Source of the DNA: Aestuariimicrobium soli | GTDB taxonomy: Bacteria; Actinomycetota; Actinomycetes; Propionibacteriales; Propionibacteriaceae | DNA length: 64,000 nucleotides | Reading direction: 5' to 3' | NCBI RefSeq assembly: GCF_051192575.1 | Contig: NZ_JBPJSQ010000003.1 | Span: forward strand, 310,001 to 374,000 | In this document: one piece after another, positions 41,982-51,225 of the stretch | How the letters are laid out: each line of letters opens with the position of its first letter | How positions within the stretch are numbered: the stretch's first letter is position 1 | The notes under the pieces: generated by a model | The model's database searches: none | What the model was told of the DNA's origin: nothing | Seen by the model: only the letters and a program-made list of their open reading frames with translations | Translations under genes and position numbers: made by a program

Positions 41982-43163
41982 ATGAGCGAGGGTGCGAGCC
42001 AGGCCACGCTGCGCGAGCTGAACCTCGCCTCCGTGGCCAAGGTGCTGTTCGCGCACGCACCGCTCTCGCGGGCAGAGGTGGCCACCCGCACCGGGCTCAC
42101 TCGGTCGACCGTCTCGCGGCTCGTCGACGAACTGATCGCGAACGGTGTCGTCGTCGACCAGCTGCCCAGTGGTGGTGGCGGCCGCGGGCGACCCGCCGTG
42201 CCGATCACCCCCGCGGCGGCCACCTGGCTGGGGTTGGGGCTCGAGGTCAACATCGGGCACCTGGCGGCGCGACTCCTCGACCTGACCGGGGCGGTCGTCG
42301 CGGAGCACGTCCTCACCGCCGACCTGACCGGCTCCGACCCCCACCGGACGCTCACCTCGCTCGCGCGGGCCGGAGCCGACCTGCTCCGACAGGCGCCGTC
42401 GACCGCCCGCGTGGTCGGTGCCCGACTGGCCCTGCCCGGGCTGGTCGACTCGGCCCAGGGCATCCTGCTGCGGGCCCCCAACCTCGGATGGCGCATGGTT
42501 CCCGCGGGCTCGGTGGTGGCCGAAGCACTGGGCGGTGACGTGGGCGTGCGCGTGGGCAACGAGGCCGACTTCGCGGCTCTGACCGTGGCCAGGGAAGCAC
42601 CGGGGCGTCCGTCGGGGCACACCGACTTCCTCTACGTCTCCGGCGAAGTCGGCATCGGCTCGGCGCTGATCCGGGGCAGCGAGTGGGTCGGAGGTCGTCA
42701 CGGCTGGGCGGGGGAGATCGGCCACATCTGCGTCGACCCGGGCGGGCTGCCCTGTGGGTGCGGGGCGCGCGGGTGCCTCGAGACCGTCGCGGGCCAGCGC
42801 GCGCTGCACCGCGCGGCCGGGGTGACCGACCATGCCGCCCTGGTGACGGCGTTGGCGGCCGGTGACCCGCGTGCCCACGAGGCCGTCACCGACGCCGGAC
42901 GAGCACTGGGCCTCGCCCTGGCCGGCGCCCTCAACCTGCTCGACGTGTCCGTGATCGTGCTCGGCGGCCACCTCGGCGCTCTCGCCGACGACCTGATGCC
43001 CACGCTCTCGGACGAACTCGCCACGCGTGTGCTGGCGGCTCCCTTCGAGCACCCCACCATCGAGTCGGTGGTGGTCGACAATGCCCCGGCCGCCAGCGGC
43101 GCAGCCCATGCGGCGCTGGAGGCCGTGCTGGCCGATCCGGCCAGCTGGTGGGTGCACGCCTGA
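41982..43163 (+). CDS. ROK family xylose-type regulator (XylR-like)
   Basis: Product of 393 residues. A MarR-like HTH (about 15-70, LSRAEVATRTGLTRSTVSRLVDEL) is followed by a ROK sugar-kinase-like domain. GEIGHICVDPGGLPCGCGAR leads into GCLETVAG, which holds the zinc-binding Cys cluster and ligand residues. It is divergent from xylAB, so it most likely represses xylAB in the absence of xylose. GAGGAGGG precedes ATG 41982; a -10 candidate TAGGGT is at 41940-41945. Whether it keeps any kinase activity is unlikely but not tested here. Confidence 0.92.
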   Translation: MSEGASQATLRELNLASVAKVLFAHAPLSRAEVATRTGLTRSTVSRLVDELIANGVVVDQLPSGGGGRGRPAVPITPAAATWLGLGLEVNIGHLAARLLDLTGAVVAEHVLTADLTGSDPHRTLTSLARAGADLLRQAPSTARVVGARLALPGLVDSAQGILLRAPNLGWRMVPAGSVVAEALGGDVGVRVGNEADFAALTVAREAPGRPSGHTDFLYVSGEVGIGSALIRGSEWVGGRHGWAGEIGHICVDPGGLPCGCGARGCLETVAGQRALHRAAGVTDHAALVTALAAGDPRAHEAVTDAGRALGLALAGALNLLDVSVIVLGGHLGALADDLMPTLSDELATRVLAAPFEHPTIESVVVDNAPAASGAAHAALEAVLADPASWWVHA

Positions 43164-43173
43164 GCCCCACGCC

Positions 43174-44193
43174 TCAGCGCGGTCGGGGGGCAGTCGTGCC
43201 GCGCACCACGAGCCGAGTCGGCACCTTGACCGAGTGGGTGGCCGACGGCTCCGACCGCAACTGGGCCAGCAGTTCCTCGAACGCGCGCCGGCCGATCTCC
43301 TGCATGGGCTGCTCCACGGTCGTCAGCCCGGGTACCGACATCGCAGCCTCCGGCACGTTGTCGAACCCGACGACGGAGAGGTCGTCCGGTACCGACAAAC
43401 CAAGCTCGGTCGCCACGGCGAGCACGCGTAGGGCCGTCACGTCGTTGGCGGCGAAGATCGCCGTCGGACGAGGGCTGAGGCCCAGCAGGGCGTGGGTCGC
43501 TGCCGTGGCGCCCCGGGCGGTGTAGTCGCCCGCGGCCACCCACGCCTCGTCGACCGGCAGCCCCGCCGCCGCCATGCCCTCGCGGTACCCCCGTTCGCGG
43601 AACTGGGCGGAGGCCAGGTCGGCTCGTCCGCCCAGGTGGGCAATGGATCGGTGCCCCATCGCCACGAGGTGTTCGACGGCCAGTCGGGCACCGCCCAGGT
43701 CGTCGGCGTGCACGTTCGGCATGGGGCCGGACGGGTCATGGGGGTCGACCGCCACCAGGGGGAAGCCGGCGGCGTTGACGGGGGCCGCGCTCGGCGTCAC
43801 CAGCACCGCACCGTCGATCAGGCTGCCGGCAAGCTTGGCGATCAGGCGTTGCTCCCAGCCCGCCTGAGTGCGGTCACCGCCGACCGCGGCCGACCAGGCC
43901 AACAGCTCGTAGCCCGAACCCGAGCAGGCGGCGGCGATGCCCTTGAGCACCTCGGCCGAGTACGGCTCGAACTCGTTGATGAGGACGCCCAGGACCCCGC
44001 TGCGATGCCCCCGGAGTCCTCGGGCTCCGACGCTCGCGCCGTAGCCGTAACGGTCGATGACCTCCTGCACCCTGACCCGGGTGGTGGGCGAGATGCCATC
44101 GCGATGATTGACGACCTTCGACACGGTCGACACCGAGACCCCGGCCTCGCGGGCCACGTCGTGGATGGTGACGCGGCGGTGGGGGGTGGACAT
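43174..44193 (-). CDS. LacI family regulator (importer-xylanase locus)
   Basis: Product of 339 residues. The HTH is TIHDVAREAGVSVSTVSKVV with the hinge YGYGASVGARGLRG; the effector domain ends DLSVVGFDNVPEAAMSVPGLT. It faces the ABC transporter-GH3-GH10 cluster and a perfect operator palindrome lies 51 bp upstream of its start. It probably represses the cluster and releases on a xylo-oligosaccharide. The -10 TAGGTT 6 nt before ATG suggests a leaderless mRNA. It is convergent with the ROK gene, 10 bp apart. Confidence 0.92.
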   Translation of the reverse strand: MSTPHRRVTIHDVAREAGVSVSTVSKVVNHRDGISPTTRVRVQEVIDRYGYGASVGARGLRGHRSGVLGVLINEFEPYSAEVLKGIAAACSGSGYELLAWSAAVGGDRTQAGWEQRLIAKLAGSLIDGAVLVTPSAAPVNAAGFPLVAVDPHDPSGPMPNVHADDLGGARLAVEHLVAMGHRSIAHLGGRADLASAQFRERGYREGMAAAGLPVDEAWVAAGDYTARGATAATHALLGLSPRPTAIFAANDVTALRVLAVATELGLSVPDDLSVVGFDNVPEAAMSVPGLTTVEQPMQEIGRRAFEELLAQLRSEPSATHSVKVPTRLVVRGTTAPRPR

Positions 44194-44199
44194 GCCGGA

Positions 44200-44205
44200 A
44201 ACCTA
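44200..44205 (-). promoter_or_regulatory. -10 of the leaderless lacI promoter
   Basis: TAGGTT on the minus strand, 6 nt before ATG 44193. Confidence 0.55.
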
Positions 44206-44243
44206 TCCCACGGCCGTCGAGAGGACGAAAGTCGCGATGAAAA

Positions 44244-44288
44244 CGTTGTCGACAACGGTTGACAAACCTTTAGTAGTGCGACGAGACT
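44244..44288 (+). promoter_or_regulatory. Importer operon promoter with LacI operator
   Basis: A perfect 14-bp palindrome CGTTGTCGACAACG (44244-44257) is followed at once by TTGACA (44259-44264) and, 18 bp on, GAGACT (44283-44288). The predicted start near 44295 rules out the in-frame ATG at 44291 as initiator. Confidence 0.75.
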
Positions 44289-44347
44289 AAATGAAGCGCT
44301 CCTCCCGGGGGGTGGAGCAGAACCCTTCGACGACGATGGAGACCTCA

Positions 44348-45646
44348 ATGGCGAGCAAGAGAATCCTGGGCGCGGTCACGGCCGCCATGGCCCTGGGCAT
44401 GACGCTGACGGCCTGTTCCGGAAGTGCCGACGCACCCGTGACGACCGACTCGACGACACCTGTGACGATGCAGTTCTGGCACAACTCCACCACCGGTGAC
44501 GGAGCGGCCTACTGGCAGCAGACCGTCAAGGAGTTCCAGACGGCGCACCCCAACGTGACGATCAAGATCACGGCGATCCAGAACGAAGACATGGACGGGA
44601 AGCTCCAGACCGCCTTCAACTCCGGCACGGCTCCCGACATCTTCATGGCGCGCGGCGGCGGCAAGTTGGCCGACGTGGTGCACGCCGACATGGTGATGGA
44701 CCTCACCGACAAGATCAGCGCCGACACCAAGAGTGCCTACGGGGACGCGATCTTCTCGACCTTCACGGTGGACGGCAAGGTCTACGGCATGCCCACCTCG
44801 GTGCTGCCCGACGGCATCTACTACTCCAAGGAGCTGTTCAAGAAGGCCGGCATCGACACCCCGCCGACCACCATGGCCGAGCTCTCCGACGCCGTCACCA
44901 AGCTGAAGGCAGCGGGCATCACTCCCATCGCCCTCGGCGGGAAGGACGCGTGGCCGGCCGCCCACTGGTACTACCTGCTGGCCCTGCGCGCCTGCTCCCA
45001 GGACGTGCTCACCAGCAAGGCCATGGGGGGCGACTTCTCCGACCCGTGCTGGACGAAGGCCGGTGAGGACCTGAAGGCGTTCGCGGACACCAAGCCCTTC
45101 AACGAGGGCTTCCTCACCACCTCGGCCCAGCAGGGGGCCGGCAGTTCCGCCGGCCTGCTCGCCAACCACAAGGCGGCCATGGAGCTCATGGGCGCCTGGG
45201 AACCCGGTGTGGTGGGGTCACTGACCCCGGACGAGAAGCCGCTGCCCGACCTCGGCTGGTTCCCGTTCCCGTCGGTCGAGGGTGGTCAGGGTGACGCCAA
45301 GGCGATGATCGGTGGTGCCGACGGCTACTCCTGCTCGAAGAAGGCCCCGGCGGTCTGCGCGGACTTCCTCAACTTCGCGGCGCAGAAGTCGCAGCAGGAG
45401 GGCTACGCCAAGGCATTCAACACCCTGCCCGCCAACCAGCAGGCACAGTCGGTCGTCACCGATCCGGCCCTCAAGGACAACCTGACGGCCTACAACGACG
45501 CCAGCTACGTGGTGCTCTTCCTCGACACCCTCTACGGCCAGAACGTGGGCAACGCCCTCAATGGTGGAGTCGTCGACCTGTTGGCCGGCAAGGGCCAGCC
45601 CGCCGACATCGTGAAGGCGGCGCAGGCAGCCGCGTCGAAGGGCTGA
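44348..45646 (+). CDS. Sugar ABC transporter substrate-binding lipoprotein
   Basis: Family-1 extracellular solute-binding protein of about 432 residues. A signal peptide with lipobox LTACS (about residues 19-23) precedes a typical start of the mature domain, TPVTMQFWHNSTTGDGAAYW. It includes FNSGTAPDIFMARGGGKL and GMPTSVLPDGIYYSKELFKKAG. It is likely specific for xylo-oligosaccharides, given the GH3 and GH10 genes downstream; that is context only. I chose ATG 44348 (GGAGAC upstream); in-frame ATG codons at 44336 and 44291 lie further 5', the latter ahead of the predicted transcript start. First gene of the five-gene cluster. Confidence 0.9.
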   Translation: MASKRILGAVTAAMALGMTLTACSGSADAPVTTDSTTPVTMQFWHNSTTGDGAAYWQQTVKEFQTAHPNVTIKITAIQNEDMDGKLQTAFNSGTAPDIFMARGGGKLADVVHADMVMDLTDKISADTKSAYGDAIFSTFTVDGKVYGMPTSVLPDGIYYSKELFKKAGIDTPPTTMAELSDAVTKLKAAGITPIALGGKDAWPAAHWYYLLALRACSQDVLTSKAMGGDFSDPCWTKAGEDLKAFADTKPFNEGFLTTSAQQGAGSSAGLLANHKAAMELMGAWEPGVVGSLTPDEKPLPDLGWFPFPSVEGGQGDAKAMIGGADGYSCSKKAPAVCADFLNFAAQKSQQEGYAKAFNTLPANQQAQSVVTDPALKDNLTAYNDASYVVLFLDTLYGQNVGNALNGGVVDLLAGKGQPADIVKAAQAAASKG

Positions 45647-45649
45647 TCG

Positions 45650-46717
45650 GTGGCCGACAGCGTCTCGCTCGCGGCGGCTCGTCCGGGGACGGGGGGGACC
45701 TCCACCTCCTCCGTCCTCGGGCGGGGCGCCCTCCCCGGTGCCGCCGGCGTCGCCCAGGTGCGGGCGCCGGGCCGCGGCACCGCCTCCCGTTGGCGCCAGC
45801 GATTCGAGATCCTTCTTCTGGCGGGACCGGCGGTCGTCGTGTTCGTGACGTTCGTCATCCTGCCGGTGGTCCTGGCCGGCTACTACGGCTTCTACCGCTG
45901 GAAGGGGTTCGGCCCGCCCACCGACTTCGTGGGCCTGCGCAACTACCGCATCATCCTCGCCGACCAGCACTTCCTCTCCGCTCTGGGGCACAACCTGTTC
46001 ATCGTGGTGATGTCACTGGTGCTGCAAGGACCGGTGGCCATCGGGTTCGCCCTGTTGCTGAACCAGAACATCAAGGGCCGCTCGATCATCCGAGTGCTCA
46101 TCTTCGTGCCCTACGTGGTCTCCGAGGTGATCGTGGGCGTCGGCTGGGGCCTGATGCTGCAGTACACCGGGGCCGTGAACGGGCTGTTGCACAAGCTCGG
46201 GTTGGGCAGCCTGGCGTTCGACTGGATCGCGAATCCCAAGGTCGCCATCTGGACGTTGATGGTGATCATCTCGTGGAAGTACATCGGTTTCGCCGTGATC
46301 CTGATGCTGGCTGGCATGCAGGGCATCCCGGATGAGCTGTACGAAGCGGCCGCCATCGATGGAGCGTCCTTCTGGCGCACCCAACGGTGGATCACGCTGC
46401 CGCTGCTGGCGCCCACCATCAGGGTGTGGGCCTTCCTGTCGATCATCGGCTCGCTGCAGCTGTTCGACCTCGTCTACATCATCTGGGGCCAGTACGTGGC
46501 GTCCACCGCCGGCACGTCGACGATGGCGACCTACATGGTGCGTGAGGGACGACTCGCCGGCAACTACGGCTACGGCAATGCCGTCGCCGTGGTCATCTTC
46601 CTGATCTCGCTCGTGATCGCCCTCGTCTACCAGCGCTTCGTGCTGAAGCGGGACACCGAGGGAGCCCTCACCGGCGCGCCGCGGCGTCGCCCGAACCGCA
46701 CCCCCAGGGAGGCCTGA
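45650..46717 (+). CDS. Sugar ABC transporter permease (MalF/UgpA type)
   Basis: Integral membrane subunit of 355 residues. A polar N-terminal tail (about 50 residues) is followed by six predicted helices, the first FEILLLAGPAVVVFVTFVILP. The EAA loop contacting the ATPase is YEAAAIDGASFWRTQRWITLP. GTG 45650 is 3 bp after the binding-protein gene, and the stop overlaps the next gene by one base (TGATG). No ATPase gene is present, so a shared MsiK-type ATPase elsewhere is likely, as is usual for actinobacterial sugar importers. Confidence 0.92.
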   Translation: MADSVSLAAARPGTGGTSTSSVLGRGALPGAAGVAQVRAPGRGTASRWRQRFEILLLAGPAVVVFVTFVILPVVLAGYYGFYRWKGFGPPTDFVGLRNYRIILADQHFLSALGHNLFIVVMSLVLQGPVAIGFALLLNQNIKGRSIIRVLIFVPYVVSEVIVGVGWGLMLQYTGAVNGLLHKLGLGSLAFDWIANPKVAIWTLMVIISWKYIGFAVILMLAGMQGIPDELYEAAAIDGASFWRTQRWITLPLLAPTIRVWAFLSIIGSLQLFDLVYIIWGQYVASTAGTSTMATYMVREGRLAGNYGYGNAVAVVIFLISLVIALVYQRFVLKRDTEGALTGAPRRRPNRTPREA

Positions 46718-47625
46718 TGTCCGCCACTGTGACCGCCCCGACCGTCGGTGGCACCGTCCCCGCGGCACCCACACCCCGTCGCCGCCGCCCGGGCACCCGC
46801 GAGGGATCGCCGCGCTGGGGCAGCCCCCTGACCTACCTGCTGGCCGTCGTGCTGATCGCCCTGTGTGTCGGACCGGTGTTGTACATCATCCTGGGCGGCT
46901 TCCGCACCAACTCCCAGATCACCATCGACCCCGCCGGGTTCCCCAACCCGTGGCGGCTCACGAACTACACGTCGGTGCTGAGCAGCGGCATGTTCTGGCA
47001 GCAGTTCGGCAACTCCCTGGTGGTGGGGCTCGCCACGACCGCGGGCGTGGTCATCCTGGGCCTGTGCGCGAGCTACGTGCTGGCCCGCTACCGGTTCCGC
47101 GGTCGCGGCGCCCTGTACACGTTGTTCGCGGCCGGCCTGATGTTCCCGCTCACGGTGGCGATCACCCCGCTGTACCTGCTGCTGAAGAATCTCGGACTGG
47201 TCGACTCGCTGTGGGGGCTGATCCTGCCGCAGATCGCCTTCGCGCTTCCCACCACGGTGATCATCCTCGTCCCGTTCCTGGCGGCGATCCCCAAGGAGCT
47301 GGAGGAGGCGGCCGCCATCGACGGGGCCAGCCGCCTCGGGTTCTTCTTCCGGATGGTGCTGCGGCTCTCGATGCCCGGTGTCGTCACGGTCGGGATCCTG
47401 GCCTTCATCGGCTCGTGGAACAGCTACCTGCTGCCCCTGTTCGTGCTCTCCGACCGCTCGCGATACACCCTGCCGCTGGGCGTGCAGACCTTCTCGAGTG
47501 AGCACTCGGTCGACACGGCCGCCGTGCTCGCCTTCACCTCGCTGTCCATGATCCCCTCACTCATCTTCTTCAGCCTGTTCGAACGGCGCATCGTCGGTGG
47601 CCTCACCGGTGCCGTCAAGGGCTGA
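46717..47625 (+). CDS. Sugar ABC transporter permease (MalG/UgpE type)
   Basis: Second permease of the importer, 302 residues, with six predicted helices (first: LTYLLAVVLIALCVGPVLYIIL). The EAA loop reads LEEAAAIDGASRLGFFFRMV, continuing LRLSMPG. The C-terminus RRIVGGLTGAVKG is typical of the family. It overlaps the preceding permease by 1 bp and is followed after 13 bp by the GH3 gene, so all are one operon. Confidence 0.93.
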   Translation: MSATVTAPTVGGTVPAAPTPRRRRPGTREGSPRWGSPLTYLLAVVLIALCVGPVLYIILGGFRTNSQITIDPAGFPNPWRLTNYTSVLSSGMFWQQFGNSLVVGLATTAGVVILGLCASYVLARYRFRGRGALYTLFAAGLMFPLTVAITPLYLLLKNLGLVDSLWGLILPQIAFALPTTVIILVPFLAAIPKELEEAAAIDGASRLGFFFRMVLRLSMPGVVTVGILAFIGSWNSYLLPLFVLSDRSRYTLPLGVQTFSSEHSVDTAAVLAFTSLSMIPSLIFFSLFERRIVGGLTGAVKG

Positions 47626-47638
47626 GAAAGGACCGTCC

Positions 47639-49966
47639 ATGACTGACACCATCTCGTCCACCACCGGCTCGTCCACCACCGGCTCGTCCACCACCGGGCG
47701 GGTCGACGCCCTGCTCGCAGCCATGACCGTGGACGAGAAGGTGGCCCAGCTCGGCTCCTTCTGGGGCCAGCCGGGCGAGGGTGGGGAGGTGGCACCCATG
47801 TCGAACGACTTCGCCACCAGCACCCTCACGTTCGACGACTGCATCCGCGACGGCCTCGGCCAGCTGACCCGCACGTGGGGCACCACCCCGCTGTCGCTGG
47901 CCGAGGGCGTGGCGGCCATGCGCGAGCGGCAGCGGCGGGTGGTCGAGGCGTCTCGGTTCGGGATCCCTGCCGTCGCCCACGAGGAGTGCCTGACGGGGTT
48001 CACCGCCCACGGCGCCACCGTCTACCCGACGTCACTGGCCTGGGGGTCGAGCTTCGATCCTGAGCTGGTGGAGCAGATGGCACGCGCGATCGGCGAGGAC
48101 ATGGCCTCGGTGGGCGTGCACCAGGCGCTGTCCCCGGTGCTCGACGTCGTCCACGACTACCGCTGGGGGCGGGTGGAGGAGACCATCGGTGAGGACCCCT
48201 ACCTGGTGGGGCTGGTGGGTTCGGCCTACGTCCGGGGGCTCGAGTCGTCCGGCATCGTGGCCACCCTGAAGCACTTCGCTGGCTACTCCGCGTCGGTCGC
48301 CGCCGTCAACCACGGTCCCGTCCGCCTGGGACGGCGTCACCTGCGCGACGTGGTGCTCGTCCCGTTCGAGATGGCCCTCAGGTTGGGCGCTGCCCGGTCG
48401 GTCATGAACTCCTACACCGACGTCGACGGGGTGCCCTGCGCCGCCGACCCGTGGCTGCTGACCGACCTGCTGCGCGGCGAATGGGGATTCACGGGCACCG
48501 TCGTCTCCGACTACTTCGCCGTCAACTTCCTGCACGAGGCACACCACGTCGCAGCCACCCCGAGTGATGCCGCCGTGCTCGCGTTGCGGGCCGGCCTCGA
48601 CGTCGAACTGCCCCAGACCAACTCCTTCGCCGGCGTCGCCGGCAAGGTGGCCAGCGGCGAACTACCCTTGGAGGTGCTGGACCTCGCGGTGCGCCGGGTG
48701 CTCGAGCAGAAGGAGCAGCTGGGGCTCTTGGACGAGGGCTGGCAGCCGAGGCTCGACGACCCCTCGTCCATCGACCTCGACAGCCCCCGCAACCGGGAAC
48801 TGGCCCGTCGGCTGGCCGAGGAGTCGCTCGTGCTGGTGGCCAACGACGGCACCCTGCCGCTCGCGCCGGGGAGTCGGATCGCGGTCGTCGGGCCGTCCGC
48901 GAGTGACCCGCTCACGCTGATGGGTTGCTACTCCTTCCCCAACCACGTGCTCAAGCACCACCCCGATTTGCCGCTGGGGATCGAGGTGCCTTCGGTTCTC
49001 GCCGCCCTGGGCGAGGTCTTCGACGTCGTCGGTCACGAGATCGGGGCCCCGATCCAGTCGACGGACACGTCCGGCTTCGCCGCCGCCGCCGACCTGGCCG
49101 CCGCCGCGGAGGTGACGGTGGTGACCGTCGGCGACATCGCCGGGCTGTTCGGCCACGGCACCTCGGGGGAGGGCATCGACGTGCCCGACCTGCAGCTACC
49201 CGGTGTGCAGCGGGAGCTGGTCGAACGGGTGCTGGAGACCGGGACGAAGGTGGTGCTCGTGGTCGTCTCCGGCAGGCCGTACGCGCTGGGTGGGCTGGCG
49301 GAGCGCTGCGCCGCCGTGGTGCAGGCATTCTTCCCGGGCGAGGAGGGCGCAGGCGCGATCGCGCGGGTGCTCAGCGGTGAGGTGAACCCGTCGGGACGAC
49401 TGCCGGTCGGCATCCCGGCCACCCCGGGTGGGCAGCCCTGGACCTATCTGGTGCCGCCACTGGGCCACGGGAACAACGGCGCCACGGGTCTCGACCCTCG
49501 TCCGCTGTTCGGTTTCGGCCACGGACTGTCGTACACGTCCTTCGAGCTCGGTGACCTGAGACTCTCGGACGAGGCCATTGCCCCCGACGGCACCCTGCAG
49601 GTCTCGGTGACGGTGACCAACACCGGCGGCGTCGACGGTGTGCACGTGGTGCAGCTCTACCTGCGCGACGAGGTCTCCCAGGTGACCACCCCGGCCCTGA
49701 GACTGGTCGGGTTCGCCCGGGTTCCGCTGGCGGCTGGGGCGTCCTGCCGGGTCACGTTCGACCTGCATGCCGACCGGACCGCGTTCACGGGTCTGGCGAT
49801 GCGCCGCATCGTGGAGCCGGGCTGGTTCATCGTGCAGGTGGGGTCGAGTGTCACCGACCTGCCGCTGACCGGGCGGTTCCGCATCGAGGGTGCGGTGCGA
49901 GAGGTCGGACACGACCGTGTGCTGACCACCCCATGGACGCTGGCTGACCCAGGCGCCCTGTCCTGA
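47639..49966 (+). CDS. GH3 beta-glucosidase/beta-xylosidase
   Basis: Cytoplasmic (no signal peptide) GH3 enzyme of 775 residues. The N-terminal barrel contains the motif KHFAGY and the nucleophile region VVSDYFAV (Asp near residue 291). The second alpha/beta domain begins about 390 (NRELARRLAEESLVLVANDG), and a C-terminal fibronectin-III-like domain spans about 640-750 (VTVTNTGGVDGVHVVQLYLR). In this operon it most likely releases xylose from imported xylo-oligosaccharides; beta-glucosidase activity is the alternative. GAAAGGA precedes ATG 47639. The N-terminus carries three SSTTG repeats. Confidence 0.92.
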   Translation: MTDTISSTTGSSTTGSSTTGRVDALLAAMTVDEKVAQLGSFWGQPGEGGEVAPMSNDFATSTLTFDDCIRDGLGQLTRTWGTTPLSLAEGVAAMRERQRRVVEASRFGIPAVAHEECLTGFTAHGATVYPTSLAWGSSFDPELVEQMARAIGEDMASVGVHQALSPVLDVVHDYRWGRVEETIGEDPYLVGLVGSAYVRGLESSGIVATLKHFAGYSASVAAVNHGPVRLGRRHLRDVVLVPFEMALRLGAARSVMNSYTDVDGVPCAADPWLLTDLLRGEWGFTGTVVSDYFAVNFLHEAHHVAATPSDAAVLALRAGLDVELPQTNSFAGVAGKVASGELPLEVLDLAVRRVLEQKEQLGLLDEGWQPRLDDPSSIDLDSPRNRELARRLAEESLVLVANDGTLPLAPGSRIAVVGPSASDPLTLMGCYSFPNHVLKHHPDLPLGIEVPSVLAALGEVFDVVGHEIGAPIQSTDTSGFAAAADLAAAAEVTVVTVGDIAGLFGHGTSGEGIDVPDLQLPGVQRELVERVLETGTKVVLVVVSGRPYALGGLAERCAAVVQAFFPGEEGAGAIARVLSGEVNPSGRLPVGIPATPGGQPWTYLVPPLGHGNNGATGLDPRPLFGFGHGLSYTSFELGDLRLSDEAIAPDGTLQVSVTVTNTGGVDGVHVVQLYLRDEVSQVTTPALRLVGFARVPLAAGASCRVTFDLHADRTAFTGLAMRRIVEPGWFIVQVGSSVTDLPLTGRFRIEGAVREVGHDRVLTTPWTLADPGALS
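47654..47698 (+). repeat. Three tandem 15-bp repeats (SSTTG) at the GH3 N-terminus
   Basis: TCGTCCACCACCGGC occurs at 47654-47668 and 47669-47683 and with one change at 47684-47698. Confidence 0.9.
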
Positions 49967-50047
49967 ACGTTTGCCTGCCGATGAATCTGCCCACTCCAGA
50001 CCCAACCAGTCCAGACCCATCCACACAGTGAAGTGAGGACCACCCCC

Positions 50048-51205
50048 ATGACCATTCGTCCCAAACTCCCCCGGATCGCCGCACTGTCCGCCGCCATGCT
50101 CATGGCGTCGGCGCTGGTCATCGGGGGCAGCTCGACCAGTTCGGCCACGCCCCCCGAGGCGACCTTGCGCAAGGCCGCCCCTATCGACCTCAAGATCGGT
50201 AGCGCCACCTGGGGCCAGCGCGACCTCACCCCCTACACCACCAAGCACCCCACCGCCTACCAGTCACTGCTGGCCGCGCAGTTCAGCTCCGTGACTCCCG
50301 AGAACGACATGAAGTGGGACGCCATCCACCCTGCTCCCGCTGTCTACGACTTCACCAGTGCCGATGCGGTGGTGGCGTTCGCCAAGTCCAACGGCATGTC
50401 GGTCCGTGGGCACACGTTGTTGTGGCACAGCCAGAATCCGCAGTGGGTGACGGATGCGGCACAGACCTGGACCTGCGACGAGGCGCGGTCCGTGCTGAAG
50501 GACCACATCTTGACGGTCGTGGGCCACTTCCGCGGAAAGATCTACGAGTGGGACGTGGCGAACGAGATCTTCCACGACACCTGGGACGAGGGTGGGGTCA
50601 GGCTTCGTACCGACCAGAACCCCTTCCTGAAGGCATGCGCTGCCGATCCGGTGGGGCTCATCGGTGACGCCTTCCGCTGGGCACACCAAGCCGATCCCAA
50701 GGCCGCCCTGTTCATGAACGACTACGCCGCCGAGGGCATCAATGCCAAGACGGACGCCTACTACGCCTTGGCCAAGCAGCTCCTCGCCGAGGGGGTTCCG
50801 CTGGGCGGCTTCGGGGCACAGGCGCACCTTGACCTGGACTACGCCTTCGACACCAGTCTGCAGGCCAACTTCCAACGCTTTGCCGCGCTCGGACTCAAGG
50901 TGGCCGTCACGGAGGCCGATGTTCGGGTGCGCGTGGACTCGTCCGATCAGCCCCTTGACCCTGCCGATGTGCAGCGACAGGCGGACCAGTACGGACAGCT
51001 GCTCAAGGCCTGCCTGAATGTGAAGGCCTGCTCGAGCTTCACCGTCTGGCAGGACACGGACGCCTACTCCTGGGTCCCTGGTGTGTTCCCGGGCAAGGGG
51101 TACGCCACTCCGTGGACAGCCGACCTGCAGGCCAAGCCAGCCGCCACCACCATGCGCTCGCTCCTCGAGGACGCCACCCCTGGCAGGTCGCCCCGGCGCT
51201 CCTGA
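50048..51205 (+). CDS. Secreted GH10 endo-1,4-beta-xylanase
   Basis: Product of 385 residues with a Sec signal peptide (about 1-37, ending SSTSSATP) and a single GH10 barrel. Early signature: FSSVTPENDMKWDAIHP, then RGHTLLWHSQNPQWV. The acid/base Glu is in WDVANEIFHD (near 172) and the nucleophile Glu in VAVTEADVRV (near 289). No carbohydrate-binding module is attached. Two Cys (VKAC and CDEAR) could form a disulfide. It is the only secreted hydrolase of this importer cluster. ATG 50048 has GAAGTGAGG upstream. A strong hairpin follows its stop. Confidence 0.95.
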   Translation: MTIRPKLPRIAALSAAMLMASALVIGGSSTSSATPPEATLRKAAPIDLKIGSATWGQRDLTPYTTKHPTAYQSLLAAQFSSVTPENDMKWDAIHPAPAVYDFTSADAVVAFAKSNGMSVRGHTLLWHSQNPQWVTDAAQTWTCDEARSVLKDHILTVVGHFRGKIYEWDVANEIFHDTWDEGGVRLRTDQNPFLKACAADPVGLIGDAFRWAHQADPKAALFMNDYAAEGINAKTDAYYALAKQLLAEGVPLGGFGAQAHLDLDYAFDTSLQANFQRFAALGLKVAVTEADVRVRVDSSDQPLDPADVQRQADQYGQLLKACLNVKACSSFTVWQDTDAYSWVPGVFPGKGYATPWTADLQAKPAATTMRSLLEDATPGRSPRRS

Positions 51206-51225
51206 CCCACGGGCCGGGCTGGGGT

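Noticed and set aside
44348..51205. Lower density of the CGGACGA word as a sign of recent transfer of the xylan cluster
   Set aside because: Only about 6 copies in 6.9 kb were seen, but the permease genes of the second importer are also poor in the word. Gene type explains it as well as transfer does.
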